A DNA stretch of 64,000 nt from Argopecten irradians. Lineage: Eukaryota; Mollusca; Bivalvia; Pectinida; Pectinidae. This document shows positions 35,901 to 47,765 of the stretch, piece by piece. The notes below the pieces were generated by a model. The model ran no database searches and was not told the DNA's origin. It saw only the letters and a program-made list of their open reading frames with translations. The DNA lies in the NCBI RefSeq assembly GCF_041381155.1, contig NC_091145.1:39819882-39883881 (forward strand). Reading direction: 5' to 3'. Every line of letters starts with the position of its first letter. Position 1 is the stretch's first letter. The position numbers and the translations under genes are program-made.

Positions 35901-36875
35901 TCCTGAGGAAATTCATTAAATTACCTTGATGATTTTTGTACTCTTTCTTCAGTCTAGCTTCGACTTTCATATACGATGTTTTCGTGCCAATAAGCTCACT
36001 ATGATTTTGTCTAGATTTACATTGACAAAAAAATTCTTAAAGCCGTTTTATAAGCTCTATATTTAACCTTACACTCATCAGTAAAACAAGGCTTATCACT
36101 ATTCATATAAGGTTTGTTCTTCTTGTTTTGAACAGCATTTGTATGTTGATTATAACTAGAATCACAATATTGCAAAAACACTTGATTAATTTGTTCTGTA
36201 AACTGACTTACCATTGTATCTACGGTTTCATAAGGGGCACTACAGATCTGCTCGAGTAAAGGTAGTTGCAACTCTTCCTTTATTCTCTCTTCATATTCTT
36301 TAATCCAACTTATTTTCAACTCTCTCGAAGTAGGTACTTCATTCGCGCCTTTACTGATACCTATCTTAGTTTTGATGTTAAAACTGATTGGCGAATGATC
36401 AGAGAACATATTAAATTCCCCACTTTTAAACTTAAATATACAGCCATATTCAGATTCATTAACTAGCAGATAATCTATCAGACTAGAACCAAAACTATTA
36501 AAAAAATGTTACACAACCATTTGGGTCATCTGGGTGTCTTCCGTTTAAAACTCTTAATCCACTTGATTAGCATAGCTGTCCACCAAACTGATTGACAACA
36601 ATATCCTCGCTACTTCGAGGCATAAAAATGGAATCTGAAATATACTCAAACATATTTAATAGGTTACGTGCGATAAAATCACCCAACCGATCATTTCTTA
36701 TAAAGTCGTCACTCACACCAGTTCTACTGTTCATATCACCCACAACTATAACCGTACCAGAATCTCTGTAATTGGCTACGTACACTGTCAGTCAATTCTT
36801 GAAAAACATCTACATCGTTTAGGTCATATTAGGTGCTATTGTATGGCGGTATATAATTACAATACAGCCCTATCG
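32925..36875 (-). mobile_element. Broken LINE with endonuclease, RT and C-terminal knuckle
   Basis: Reading down from 36875: AP-type endonuclease with CNYIPPYN, VVGDMNSRTG and SDHSPISF (36870-36350), a linker (KKEYKNHQGNLMNFLRKNNP at about 35950-35885), RT with FQGEILSPILFTLFVNDLD and YADD (34967-34956), a C-terminal FRLSAHDLNKERGRYRN segment (~33900) and CSFCNDDIEDEFHF near 33300, ending in AATAAAGAATCTGAATCTG. The frame is broken in many places. Between about 35250 and 35880 and again between about 34450 and 34920 the expected RT sequence is replaced by unrelated DNA, so later insertions and deletions have hit this copy. Confidence 0.82.
35579..35777. repeat. Inverted repeat inside the broken LINE
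   Basis: TTTTTGAATGGCTGTTG at 35579-35595 faces its exact reverse complement at 35761-35777. It lies in the non-LINE part of the element above and may mark a small inserted fold-back element. Confidence 0.55.
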
Positions 36876-36941
36876 TCCAGGAGAGTATCCAACTCCAGTC
36901 TTGTAGGCTGCCGTCCTGTACTCATCCTGCCGGAATGACGA

Positions 36942-37020
36942 GGTGATGGTAATCAACAAATGTTATATTGCACGAGGCCAAAGGCCGAGTGCAAAATAAC
37001 ATTTGTTGATTACCATCACC
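36942..37020. repeat. Fold-back hairpin (79 bp)
   Basis: GGTGATGGTAATCAACAAAT and its reverse complement frame the loop region GAGGCCAAAGGCCGAG; the arms continue with TGTTATATTGCAC and GTGCAAAATAAC. The stem is about 31 bp with one mismatch or so. The motif TGCAATATAAC recurs three to four times at 37466-37545, which suggests that 36942-37560 or more is one non-autonomous element. Confidence 0.8.
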
Positions 37021-37463
37021 GAGGGGTTAATATTATGAACTAGTGCACAATAACCATGGAATATTTGTTTTATTACGTTATCGCCAGTTTTCAGTAGAAT
37101 ATTGTTATTAAACGAATATGACAATCACTTAACAGAATCATCAACACCATACCGTACGGAGAAACTTCACGTCCTATAGAAGATTGACGTATAGCCCATG
37201 TACATGTACGTCACGTTGTCACTCCAGTTTGGATGTCTTTTGGTCTGTGTTCACATTATTAAACCTGCATGCAGCCTTTTTAATCTAATAAATTCATCGT
37301 GTCCGTCCTTTACTCGATAAACTTCTACATGACGTGCTTGATTCGAGATCTATAAAGCTAGCGCGAAATTGAGCGTTAACCTTTGTGACGTCATAAAAAC
37401 GTAACTCACTATTACTCGCGATTCCTCGGAGATTTTCTAAAAAACAGCGAGGTGTTCCTAAAG

Positions 37464-37545
37464 CCGTGCAATATAACATTTCGAACCGTGCAATATAACG
37501 TTTCCATGGAAGCGTGCAATATAACTTCGAACTGTGCAATGTAGC
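37464..37545. repeat. GTGCAATATAAC direct repeats
   Basis: Four short repeats of GTGCAATATAAC (the last reads GTGCAATGTAGC) are separated by about 20-30 bp of TTTCGAACC and TTCGAACT type sequence. They share the arm motif of the hairpin at 36942-37020. Confidence 0.7.
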
Positions 37546-37757
37546 AAGGTTTTATTGAACGGTCGGAGTAATAGTTGAAGGCATTATATTTTCTCATATA
37601 TAGATTGGTGTAAACAAATTATATAATAGATTTTCCATATGCCCGTACTTATATAAACGACAGAATTACAAGAATCTTTCCCTTGGCAACGGCTAGATAA
37701 CCTCTCTCGGGTATTGGAGAACAGAGAATACATGGTTAGTATCTTACAATACAAGGT

Positions 37758-37763
37758 TTATTT
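37758..37763 (-). terminator. Candidate polyadenylation signal of CRADD-like gene 1
   Basis: AATAAA on the minus strand lies about 140 bp downstream of the stop codon at 37901-37903. Chosen by position only. Confidence 0.35.
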
Positions 37764-37900
37764 TGTTGGAGACTTAGGAAAGCCGAGATGACGAGGCTTT
37801 AATATGGTTACCAATAAAGCAATCAAAAACGGAGAGACATTTACTAAGAAAACCTGAAGTAAAAGCTGCAGCCTTATTCCCTTGACCATCATCACTATCA

Positions 37901-38238
37901 TCACAGATTCTTAATGATCTCCTCCAATTTCTCTATGTCCATAGCGACGCCTTCACCCAGAGCGTCGTTGTATCTGTCCATTAGTTCCCCAAGCGTAGCA
38001 TCACGTCCTGGTCTCCTTGCCCACTTGAATAGAATGTGCATCATCTGAGTACGGCCGTGGATGTACTCCATTTCTATATGCTCCACGTCCAGCTGTTCCA
38101 CTCCCAGACATGGCGCCCAGTCCAGCTTCCCCTTTGGAGACACTACATCAGCTAAATGTACCAAATCTTTCTCCCTAGTTGATAACTTTATATGTCTTTT
38201 GTGTTCCGGTACTTGTATTGTTCGCGTGTTACCTGCAC
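37901..38238 (-). CDS. CRADD-like gene 1, exon 2 (death domain)
   Basis: Two acceptors six bases apart (AAATTCAG|GTGCAG|GTAAC) both keep the frame, differing by two residues (Ala-Gly); I chose the upstream one because its pyrimidine context is better. It encodes the death domain and stops with TGA at 37903-37901. Confidence 0.8.
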
Positions 38239-40716
38239 CTGAATTTAAAGGAATTGTCAGAATGAAGGTTCTCAAAGTACATTTTTGTATATCAATCAAT
38301 GAACTGGTTTATAAAAATGTGGTACATTTGACAGGATATGTAAAACATTTTATTAAGTATAACATTCTTTTCAAACATATAAAATACCAGTCATTTGTCA
38401 GATACTCTATTATATAATAAAACCAGACCATTATAAAATAAAGTCTGCTAAAGTTTATAGGTAAGGTTATATAAAGAAGATATCCACATCAATCGCATGC
38501 ATCTGAACGCATATAGCAAAATATATTGTAACATGGAGTAATAATAAAAACCTAGCCTCGATAGGAGATCAATCAGAAGATATCTTTACGTATTAATAAT
38601 GTAAACCTGAAAGGTAAACGAACAGTAGGACAGACATTGACACTACTTACCTTTACCCGAGGGTGTGGCTGGAGGTACGGACAGAAGGACAGACATTGAC
38701 ACTACTTACCTTTACCTGAGGGTGTGGCTGGAGGTACGGACAGAAGGACAGACATTGACACTACTTACCTTTACCTGAGGGTGTGGCTGGAGGTACGGAC
38801 AGAAGGACAGACATTGACACTACTTACCTTTACCTGAGGGTGTGGCTGGAGGTACGGACAGAAGGACAGACATTGACACTACTTACCTTTACCCGAGGGT
38901 GTGGCTGGAGGTACGGACAGAAGGACAGACATTGACACTACTTACCTTTACCCGAGGGTGTGGCTGGAGGTACGGACAGAAGGACAGACATTGACACTAC
39001 TTACCTTTACCCGAGGGTGTGGCTGGAGGTACGGACAGTAGGACAGACATTGACACTACTTACCTTTACCCGAGGGTGTGGCTGGAGGTACGGACAGTAG
39101 GACAGACATTGACACTACTTACCTTTACCCGAGGGTGTGGCTGGAGGTACGGACAGAAGGACAGACATTGACACTACTTACCTTTACCTGAGGGTGTGGC
39201 TGAAGGTACGGACAGAAGGACAGACATTAACACTACTTACCTTTACCTGAGGGTGTGGCTGGAGGTACGGAACGAAGGACAGACATTGACACTACTTACC
39301 TTTACCGGAGGGTGTGGCTGAAGGTACGGACAGAAGGACAGACATTGACACTACTTACCTTTACCCGAGGGTGTGGCTGAAGGTACGGACAGAAGGACAG
39401 ACATTGACACTACTTACCTTTACCTGAGGGTGTGGCTGGAGGTACGGAACGAAGGACAGACATTGACACTACTTACCTTTACCCGAGGGTGTGGCTGGAG
39501 GTACGGACAGAAGGACAGACATTGACACTACTTACCTTTACCCGAGGGTGTGGCTGGAGGTAAGGACAGACATTGACACTACTTACCTTTACCTGAGGGT
39601 GTGGCTGGAGGTACGGAACGAAGGACAGACATTGACACTACTTACCTTTACCGGAGGGTGTGGCTGAAGGTACGGACAGAAGGACAGACATTGACACTAC
39701 TTACCTTTACCCGAGGGTGTGGCTGAAGGTACGGACAGAAGGACAGACATTGACACTACTTACCTTTACCCGAGGGTGTGGCTGGAGGTACGGAACGAAG
39801 GACAGACATTGACACTACTTACCTTTACCTGAGGGTGTGGCTGGAGGTACGGAACGAAGGACAGACATTGACACTACTTACCTTTACCTGAGGGTGTGGC
39901 CGGAGGTACGGAACGAAGGACAGACATTGACACTACTTACCTTTACCTGAGGGTGTGGCTGGAGGTACGGAACGAAGGACAGACATTGACACTACTTACA
40001 TTTACCCGAGGGTGTGGCTGGAGGTACGGACAGAAGGACAGACATTGACACTACTTACCTTTACCCGAGGGTGTGGCTGGAGGTACGGACAGAAGGACAG
40101 ACATTGACACTACTTACTTTTACCTGAGGGTGTGGCTGGAGGTACGGACAGTAGGACAGACATTGACACTACTTACCTTTACCCGAGGGTGTGGCTGGAG
40201 GTACGGACAGAAGGACAGACATTGACACTACTTACCTTTACCCGAGGGTGTGGCTGGAGGTACGGACAGAAGGACAGACATTGACACTACTAATCATTAC
40301 CTGAAGGTGTGCCTGGAGGTACGGACAGAAGGACAGACATTGACACTACTAATCATTACCTGAAGGTGTGCCTGGAGGTACGGACAGAAGGACAGACATT
40401 GACACTACTTACCTTTACCCGAGGGTGTGGCTGGAGGTAGGCCGCTTTCTAGTTTTTCTACCACTTCGTGATAACCACGGTCTTTTAACAGTGTAATTAA
40501 CACGCCATAGGTACCATTGGAACCATCTTTAATCAGGTATTCAAGACATCTTTTATTTTTTTCACTAATTGCTGTACACTCCGAAAGTTTATTTATAGTA
40601 TCAAGAGTCAATCCATTTCCTACTAATTTGTTCTGGAAATCTGTCACGTCCATACTAAGTATGATGCTATCCATATGTGCCTGTATTTTGGCGGCATCTT
40701 TACGATCCATCGGCAT
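37901..40716 (-). CDS. CRADD/RAIDD-like adaptor (CARD + death domain), gene 1
   Basis: Join complement(37901..38238, 40413..40716), about 213 residues, close to the ~199 of vertebrate CRADD. Residues 1-95 form a CARD-like helical bundle (FQNKLVGNGLTLDTINKL, EKNKRCLEYLIKDG, LKDRGYHEVVEKLES); residues ~115-205 form a death domain (DLVHLADVV, LDWAPCLGVEQLDVEHIE, QMMHILFKWARR, ATLGELMDRYNDAL). Known CRADD links death-domain platforms to caspase-2 through its CARD; the same job here is inference. The ATG at 40716-40714 follows an acceptor-like CCCATTACAG, so a 5' non-coding exon probably lies upstream. The intron (2.2 kb) is about 80% one tandem array copied from the exon 1 donor. Confidence 0.75.
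38616..40412. repeat. ~30 x 59-bp array grown from the CARD exon donor
   Basis: On the coding (minus) strand each unit reads ...GTACCTCCAGCCACACCCTC, GGGTAAAG|GTAAGTAG, TGTCAATGTCTGTCC. The unit that touches the exon is the exon's own 3' end plus its donor, so the array holds about 28 copies of a near-perfect 5' splice site. Two units next to the exon (40290-40370) have changed to ATTACCTGAAGG and a shortened unit lies at about 39560. Variants CAGAAGG, CAGTAGG and AACGAAGG are interspersed. Confidence 0.95.
40413..40716 (-). CDS. CRADD-like gene 1, exon 1 (CARD)
   Basis: 304 nt, 101 codons plus one base, from ATG 40716 to donor GGGTAAAG|GTAAGT. Translation could also enter from a non-ATG frame upstream to 40764, but the preceding CCCATTACAG and the same arrangement in the decayed paralogue support an acceptor here. 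The last ~27 exon bases (Pro-Pro-Ala-Thr-Pro-Ser-Gly-Lys) are also the start of the tandem unit next door. Confidence 0.75.
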
Positions 40717-41339
40717 GATGCTGTAATGGGATATAGAGAAAATGTCAGGTTTTTCAAAATCCAAATTTTATTCCATGTGTCCATCAGTTAATTATTCATC
40801 ATAAAAACACCAATTGTGTTTTTTGTTTTAGTCCTATTTGCCCTATATGATAACATTTCTAAGAACGTTTTCTGGTTTTATTTAGTCTTTTTTGTTAACA
40901 ATGTGTTGTTTTGTTTCTTACATCCTTGACAAATAACTATATACATGTATCTTTGTTTACATGCAAAATGTAACGCAATTCTAATTGAAGAAGTGTTATT
41001 AATTTATACTGTACCAATATTAAAAACAAATCTGAGAATGGCGTGAAAACGACGTTAAGGTTGCGTCCCAATAGAGATCTTAATGTTGCATAAAATCACT
41101 AGAATCGCCTCAAATTAATGGGTATATTAAAACGTATTTTCGTTTGTAAAGAAGTATACAGTGTTTTATTATATAAAGTACGTCATTGAATATACGCTTC
41201 CATTAATTAATCAAGTGATTATTTTCAGTATTTAATGAATGAACAACGTCAACGTATCAAGAAAACGTCACGAGTTTGTCTATAATCGCAATAAATTTTG
41301 TTTATACTCGTATGATAGAAATGTCTTTTCCAGTTTGAT

Positions 41340-41735
41340 ATCATGAATTCCGTTGAAACATCATATCCTATTTCGACTGAATGTTCTCTACTTACGGTAA
41401 ACTATGTTTCTTGTCAGAACATGCCAGAATACAAATAACAAAACTGGGTACTTCGAGTATTAAATTTCCAATAGAAACGGGTAGATGGCATAATATCTCA
41501 AAAGTGAATCGTTTATGTAATTTATGCACCAAAAGTATTGGTGATGAATTCCATTACTTGTTTGTGTGCAACAATATTACTTTATCGACTCTAAGAAATA
41601 AATATATACCTCGCTATTATTATACAAACCAAAATATTGACAAGTTTAAAGGTTTTTTATCAATATGCAACCAACAAGTTCTGACAGGTTTATCTATTTT
41701 CCTAACCAAAATGCCCCCTCTTTTGTAATTAATTC
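41340..41735 (+). mobile_element. LINE C-terminal fragment
   Basis: One open frame (from about 41381) encodes the tail of a CR1/Jockey-type LINE: FPIETGRWHNI, then NRLCNLCTKSIGDEFHYLF with the Cys-Cys-His-Cys spacing, and LRNKYIP. RT and endonuclease are absent. A LINE-like 3' end (AAATAAAATCTAGAAAATC) lies at 43115-43135 on the same strand and may be the displaced tail, with about 1 kb of unrelated DNA between. Confidence 0.7.
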
Positions 41736-44332
41736 CTGTTCAGTTGTTTGTTTGTCCTGATTGTAATATTAAGGTTGTATTCTTCTGAGGTTTCAGTCCC
41801 GTTGAAGTCTCGTTTCGACATAGATCAAAGAAGTTATGAGATTTTAAGATAAAATCTATCAATATCTTTAGCAAAGTGCCAGTTGCAAATTCTGTCAAAA
41901 AATTACATTTCTATTTTTAGTAGATTTTTTTATACGGGGACTTTAAGAAATGATCCATTTGGCGGCCAATTTGAAATTGTGTCTTTTTTCGCTTTGAATA
42001 GCGCCACAGTTTTACCATTTTTTACTGAAATTGTTTTTACTTAAATCATCACTGCGCCAGTATTTTTAGCTGTATCGAACTAATTTTTGCTGTAAATCGT
42101 TACTGGGTTCGTGGTAATTAAAATATTGAGCATTAATGTGTGAAATGATACACTTTTGTCACTTTATTTTGACATTTAATGGTAATTTGGGCACTTTTAT
42201 TTTTTACTCCAAAATACTGAAAAATAACAAATATTCAAATGGGGCAAAAAAGTAAGCACACGGACCCCCCATTTTTCTGCCTGATTTAGAAAGAACAACC
42301 CTTTCCCTGTTGATATGCAAAATATGAACAAAAGTTTAATACCAGAACTTTTTCTATAAAGGGTTAAATTTGGCAAAAATGGCTGAAAATGGTGCATTTT
42401 TTAGCTCAAAATTAAGGGGTAGGGGTAGCATATCTTGTTATTCTGAGAAAAAATATTAGTCTTATTAATCAAAACTGGTATGTTTTTAAAGAAGACTACT
42501 GGAAAATAAATTCTACAAACATCCATACATATCAAACACCTCGATAGGAAATTATGACTTTAATCTCATGTGTATGTGGTCAAAACCGCAAAATTCCCAT
42601 AAAATCCAATATTTTGTCAACTAGGTATCTTTGAGTGACAATATCTCAAAAACGAGCACACGGACATATGTTTTTTCTTCCATTTTCGTTTATAACATGA
42701 ACTCCTATTTCCAAAAATCTATAAGAGAAAAAAAGTTTAATACAAGAAAATTTTGACTTCTCAGAGGAGTACATCCTTAAGCAATGTGTATACATTTATA
42801 CATATGTGGATTTACAAGGTGCGTGTGCGAGCACGTGACTAAATTGTATAATTACATGCTCAAGTACATGCGTGAGAATATTAGGTTTTTGAACGTATGA
42901 ATTGTGTGTGTTTGGCAGGTTATACATTTATCACATGTTAATGTATGAGAATATCATGGTTGAACGTATACATTGTATGTAAGTGTGTGGCTGGTGTTAT
43001 TATACACATATGTATGTATATATAACTGTTAATTACCAAACTTATCTCTCCATTCTGTCAATCATATTTGTATGCCTATTCATGTTACCCATATCTTATA
43101 TGTTTGAGTGTTTAAATAAAATCTAGAAAATCTTGAAATCTTGCTAATTGTTGTCTTATCATTGAATTATCAAGTCTGCATTGGACATATTACAATGAAT
43201 ATAAGTACAATTTCAATACCTTTATATTGAACATCGTTTGATATTCACAATTACTTCTCATTGTTATGAATTGTGCCTTTCATATACGATTTAATATTAT
43301 TACTACAATATTCTTTTGATGTCGGTAGATTAGTGCATATGTTGTTATGATAACCCATAAGGAAATCAACCCCTTCGTCCTCGATTACATTGTAACAGTC
43401 AACAAAACCCAACACCTACCTCATCAAAATACTTCATATTTTATATGATTTCATAATTATACATTTTGATGTACACATGTATACTCGGTATACCATTCAG
43501 CTTACTATCTTGGACTAGTTGTGATCTCCTATATAATGAAGAGAAAATCATAAAATCCCTTTTTAGAATAGCGTCAATAATAATTTTACCAAATTTTACC
43601 AACCTTAAGATTCTGCTAGACTTGCAGATTTTCAAATAAATATAAAAATACTGTTCAAATATAGATATTGCTCGACACTGATAACTTTATTACATGCATG
43701 CTGTTTTGATTCTTGGGATGCCAACTATTATCATATCATTATATAGTTGTTGATTACTTAAAAAGTAATGAAGTAATGGTACTTCTTAAAGTTACTAAAT
43801 CATTAGATTTACATAGATTTCTTAAGGTTTTTGACTTCCTACAAACGTTCTTTTACCTGAAATTAGAAAGTTTTCAAGATTACAACATTCAATTTGAACT
43901 ATCGGCAATGTTTATCAACGTTAAAATATCGCCAAACACAACAAGAAATTGTATCTGTCGGCATTGACTGTTTACAACGGAAAGAACCGAGTGCATATTT
44001 GAGTTCGAAATCGAGGTCGCTGAAAATCTCATCCGGCTAGTGGATATAGATGTAATACATGTAACAACACTAAGAGGCAACTTATATTTTATCGTTTACA
44101 TTGGCCTGCTTAAGCGTAATAGCCGATACATTTACCACAGGTGTTCGTTTCTAATATAAATGTAAGTAAAAGTAGCTTCCCAAAAAGCTAGGTGGGCTAT
44201 GCGAAAGCTTAACCCTTTGATTGGACAGAATATGGAAATTAAACAATGATATAATGATATTGCTTAGCTATTTTAATTGTTCTGTTGAAAGCCATTTTAT
44301 AATTTGTGAGCTTGTGTTAGTGCAAGGTAGCC
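41736..44332. other. Intergenic stretch, mostly unassigned
   Basis: No gene is supported. 42200-42780 is A/T-homopolymer-rich with two GAGCACACGGAC/AAGCACACGGAC motifs. A possible LINE tail (see 43115-43135) is the only recognisable item; open frames at 43441-43967 lack any known domain. Confidence 0.45.
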
Positions 44333-44342
44333 AGGTCTAGTA

Positions 44343-44935
44343 TAGTCCGCTAAACCTGCCTATATTATTAGACTTTTAAAAAAAATTGCCTAACATATAG
44401 TCAGCTCGTAAAAAAATCTACCGTGTATATGCTACATGTATATGCAACGTGAATATCGCGAAAGTGATGCGGTACCAGAAATAGTCATGTTTAATTTGAA
44501 TATTTGACAACATGTCGTGTATGTCGACCATAATTTCACTATAAAAACTCTAACTGGCTAGCATTTTGTTTATCTTTCAACTACACGTGGATTTTTAAAA
44601 ATAAAACCGGAAGCGAATTTGATTGGCTGCCGTTTGCTCTACTAAATGTGTATACGGCGGCCATTACAGATGTGTGAAATAGAAGGGTCTCGGAAGTATT
44701 TCATTGTACACAGTTGATTAATTTCATAAATGGGATATAACATGGGGGCAAAGGAGTACGTAAGATCCCAATATATAGGTATGGACGATACATGTATATC
44801 CGAAATATGCCGCTGACGTAGCGTAGGCCAAATCTGGCCTACGATTTCACATTTTTAAGAGGTACCGCGAGCTGACTATATATTAGGCAAAATTTTTTTT
44901 GAAAAGCCTAATAATATAGGCAGGTTTAGCGGACT
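44343..44935. mobile_element. 593-bp TIR element with 9-10-bp target duplication
   Basis: Terminal inverted repeats of about 60 bp begin TAGTCCGCTAAACCTGCC and end GGCAGGTTTAGCGGACT, continuing inward with TATATTATTAG and GCCTAA...AGTCAGCTCG. The flanks repeat AGGTCTAGTA at 44333-44342 and 44936-44945; one base can belong to either TIR or duplication. There is no transposase. A 9-10 bp duplication is typical of Mutator-like elements, which is an inference only. A shorter relative lies at 48902-49020. Confidence 0.85.
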
Positions 44936-45939
44936 AGGTCTAGTACAGACGAACAGTTTTAATAATACTTTTGCTCCAACAAATTAAAAAGGGTTTTATG
45001 CAGAGATTACTCAGCTCAGAGAAAAGGCAAAGAAAATATTGAACTTAATCTAATATGTTTCTATGTTTTTCTATGGTCCGTTTTCATTCCGCTGTTAGTA
45101 TGTACTGTCATCCCGCATTTTAATAGGTTCCATGTCCCGTTAATAATATGTCTGATTATTAATGTTACACGATGGTGATCTAAATTAAATAAGAAATATA
45201 AAAGTAATGTCTCGAACATGGTATACTACTATAGATATATTTGTTCCATCTGTAAATGGAACCAGATTTAATTAAAATGCCCGATTAATTTCTAGAAAAT
45301 CCTTATTCAGAATACTTTTACCACGAATGCTTGATGCAAGCGCACATGTGACCATGCTTTATCAGAAAGATGGCGTCCGAATCCGGACAGATTGAAGTCT
45401 GTTTCCGTAATTCGTTTTAATATTACTTCAACATGCAGTGCTTGTAACACACCGAACATCCATCTGATTCAAGCGTTCTTGCTACATGGCTATCCTGCAA
45501 GATGGCGTGATTTGCATCCGATTCTAACTGCTACGCCTCAAGCGGGGGTCCTCAATATTTGGACACCCCCCCCTCCACGCCCCGCACCCACAAGAGGAGA
45601 TTAATTCTTTAATTCAACACACAACCATATATACTTTATAAACTTTTTTCATATATCGTTGTTGCTATCATCCCAGGATGGTAGCTATTATAATCGGTCG
45701 CTTTGCCTGCCATGTTGTTGGGATTTCACATGGTTATGAATAATCTGTTTACTTTGATTGGCTGGTCAAAACGATTTACGTGTGTTGATTAGTTACTTGT
45801 TGTTGTAGATTTCATGTGTGCAAGGTGTACTAGTGGAGAAATTATTGCAAACAAATTATCATTATATAAACCCAGAGAAGTCCGAATGGTTTTTTTTTTG
45901 TCGGACATTATTCTCAGAAACAAGGACATAGTCATTCAG

Positions 45940-46878
45940 ATCCCCCGCCAATGGAGATATCAAAGCTAAAGTAAGTTTGATTGCGGAGATTTATGTGTAT
46001 GAAAAAAAACCAAAGAAAGATGGAGTATAATTCAAGTAGAGCGGGGCTGCAATTGTTGAATCAGGTATACAGCATTGACATTTATATTAGACTATATACA
46101 CAAAGATGGGTGGAGTTTTGCAAAGTAACATTTATCATTTACCATGATATTTTCAGCAATGTTTCCATGGTAACCGAAAAAGTGCAAAAATGAAAACCTA
46201 AAAATAGCAAAAGGTACTACTAGACCATAAAAAGAATGTGTCTATGAAGTTTCGTGGAAATATCTCTGCTGGTTTTAGAGTTATGCTCCGGAAATGAACC
46301 TGCTACAAAAATATGATATTTTCAGCAATGTTTCTATGGTTACAGAAAAAAGCACAAAAAGTGAAAACCTAAAAATAGCAAAAGGCACTACTAGACCATT
46401 AGAACAATGTGTCTATGAAGTTTCATGGAAATATCTTTGCTGGTTTTAGAGTTGTGCACCGGAAATGATTCTTACACAAAAATCTGCCATTTTCAGCAAT
46501 GTTTCCATGGTTACAGAAAAAAGTACAAAAAGTGAAAACCTTAAAATAGCAAAAGGCACTACTAGACCATAAGACTAATGTGCCTATGGAGTTCCGTGGA
46601 AATATCTCTTCTGGTTTTAGAGTTATGCTTCGGAAACGAACCTGGTACAAAAATATGATATTTTCAGCAATGTTTCCATGGTTACGAAAAAAATGCAAAA
46701 AATGAAAACCTAAAAATAGCAAAAGGCACTACTAGACCATAAGACCAATGTGTGTATGAAGTTTCATGGAAATATCTCTACTGGTTTTAGAGTTATGCTC
46801 CGGAAACCATTCGTACGGACGGACGGACGGACGGAACCCATTTGTATATCCCCCGCCAACTTCGTTGGGCGGGGGATA
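45940..46878 (+). mobile_element. Helentron-like non-autonomous element with ~170-bp core repeats
   Basis: It starts ATCCCCCGCCAATGG, has four tandem core units of about 170 bp (each with ATTTTCAGCAATGTTTCCAT and AGCAAAAGGCACTACTAGAC), then a CGGA microsatellite (46815-46835), and ends with a hairpin (ATCCCCCGCCAAC, loop TTC, GTTGGGCGGGGGAT). The 5' end repeats the left hairpin arm. Short terminal motif, core repeats, microsatellite and terminal hairpin are the order seen in Helentron-derived elements and in bivalve 'pearl'-type elements as I remember them; no protein is encoded. Confidence 0.65.
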
Positions 46879-47167
46879 AATACACAAGGCGGCGGTACAC
46901 GTACTGAATAGAAACTTTTCAGAAGCGCGTGGATGTACTGTTAGCTAGATGATCATGACCTACTTGTAAAAACTGTCCGTTAAAACAAAGTTAAGCTTTA
47001 CTTAGGGGATATATGTGGAACTGTATGCGCAAAAGTAAAGTACAGTTTAAATGAAATGTTATGCTTGTTTCAATGCGTATTAAGTATTTCACCAACTTGT
47101 CCCCAAGTACATGTACATGTATTACAGTGTATATTAGACGGAAAACGTACCTGGTAGCATTAGGAAA

Positions 47168-47765
47168 AGGCCCACTACACCTTCTGAACAACTTTATTAA
47201 AATAGACAAGACATTAAAGATGCTCCACTGCTGACAAATAGTATTTTTTCACTATCAAAAACAGAAGCAGACGATTTAGTATTTTTCTTCTGTTACAAAA
47301 GTTACTTACTTTACACCATTACCACCATTGAAAAGTTTGAGCTTCTAATTTTACTTCAAGTTAAAAATATGAAAAATAATTAATTGCATCCCGAAAAAAT
47401 TCCGTGGCACTATATTCTATATGAATTGAAGTACTGATTGCGCATGCACCAAAGGCGAAATAAATTATTTCATATTATTTTTGTGTTAATTAGGCATAAA
47501 TATACACGATTAAACACCAATTATTGTTCGAATGATGAATATCATTTATGCTCTGTCGGCGGTGGAGCATCTTTAAGTTTCGTAATGCGGGTCGTATTGT
47601 GTTTCCCGACGTCGTGTTAGTTGAATATTTCTGCGCCAGGCGGTAAAACTTCAACTTCGTTAGTGTTGTAACCTCATCTTTGGCCATCATTATCAATTTT
47701 ACTTTGTTATAATTGTTTTAAAGATACTTTTACTTTTTGTTTCGAAAAGGTAGCCTAGTGGCCCT
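47168..47765 (-). mobile_element. Older TIR element (AGGCCCACTACC family), split by a nested one
   Basis: The left end AGGCCCACTACACCTTCTG and right end (reverse complement AGGGCCACTAGGCTACC) match the element at 50544-50927. The internal block at 47580-47690 (CGGGTCGT, GTTTCCCG, CTGCGCCAGGCGG) is the reverse complement of 50640-50760. A younger element occupies 47218-47572. Confidence 0.7.
47218..47572. mobile_element. 355-bp TIR element with TTAA target duplication (nested)
   Basis: Termini AGATGCTCCACTGCTGAC and GTCGGCGGTGGAGCATCT are inverted repeats, flanked by TTAA at 47214-47217 and 47573-47576. No protein. TTAA duplications are made by piggyBac and Kolobok transposases. Confidence 0.8.

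Noticed and set aside
40717..40764. Extension of the CARD frame upstream to 40764
   Set aside because: That frame begins with TTG, not ATG, and crosses an acceptor-like CCCATTACAG that is also present in the paralogous copy.
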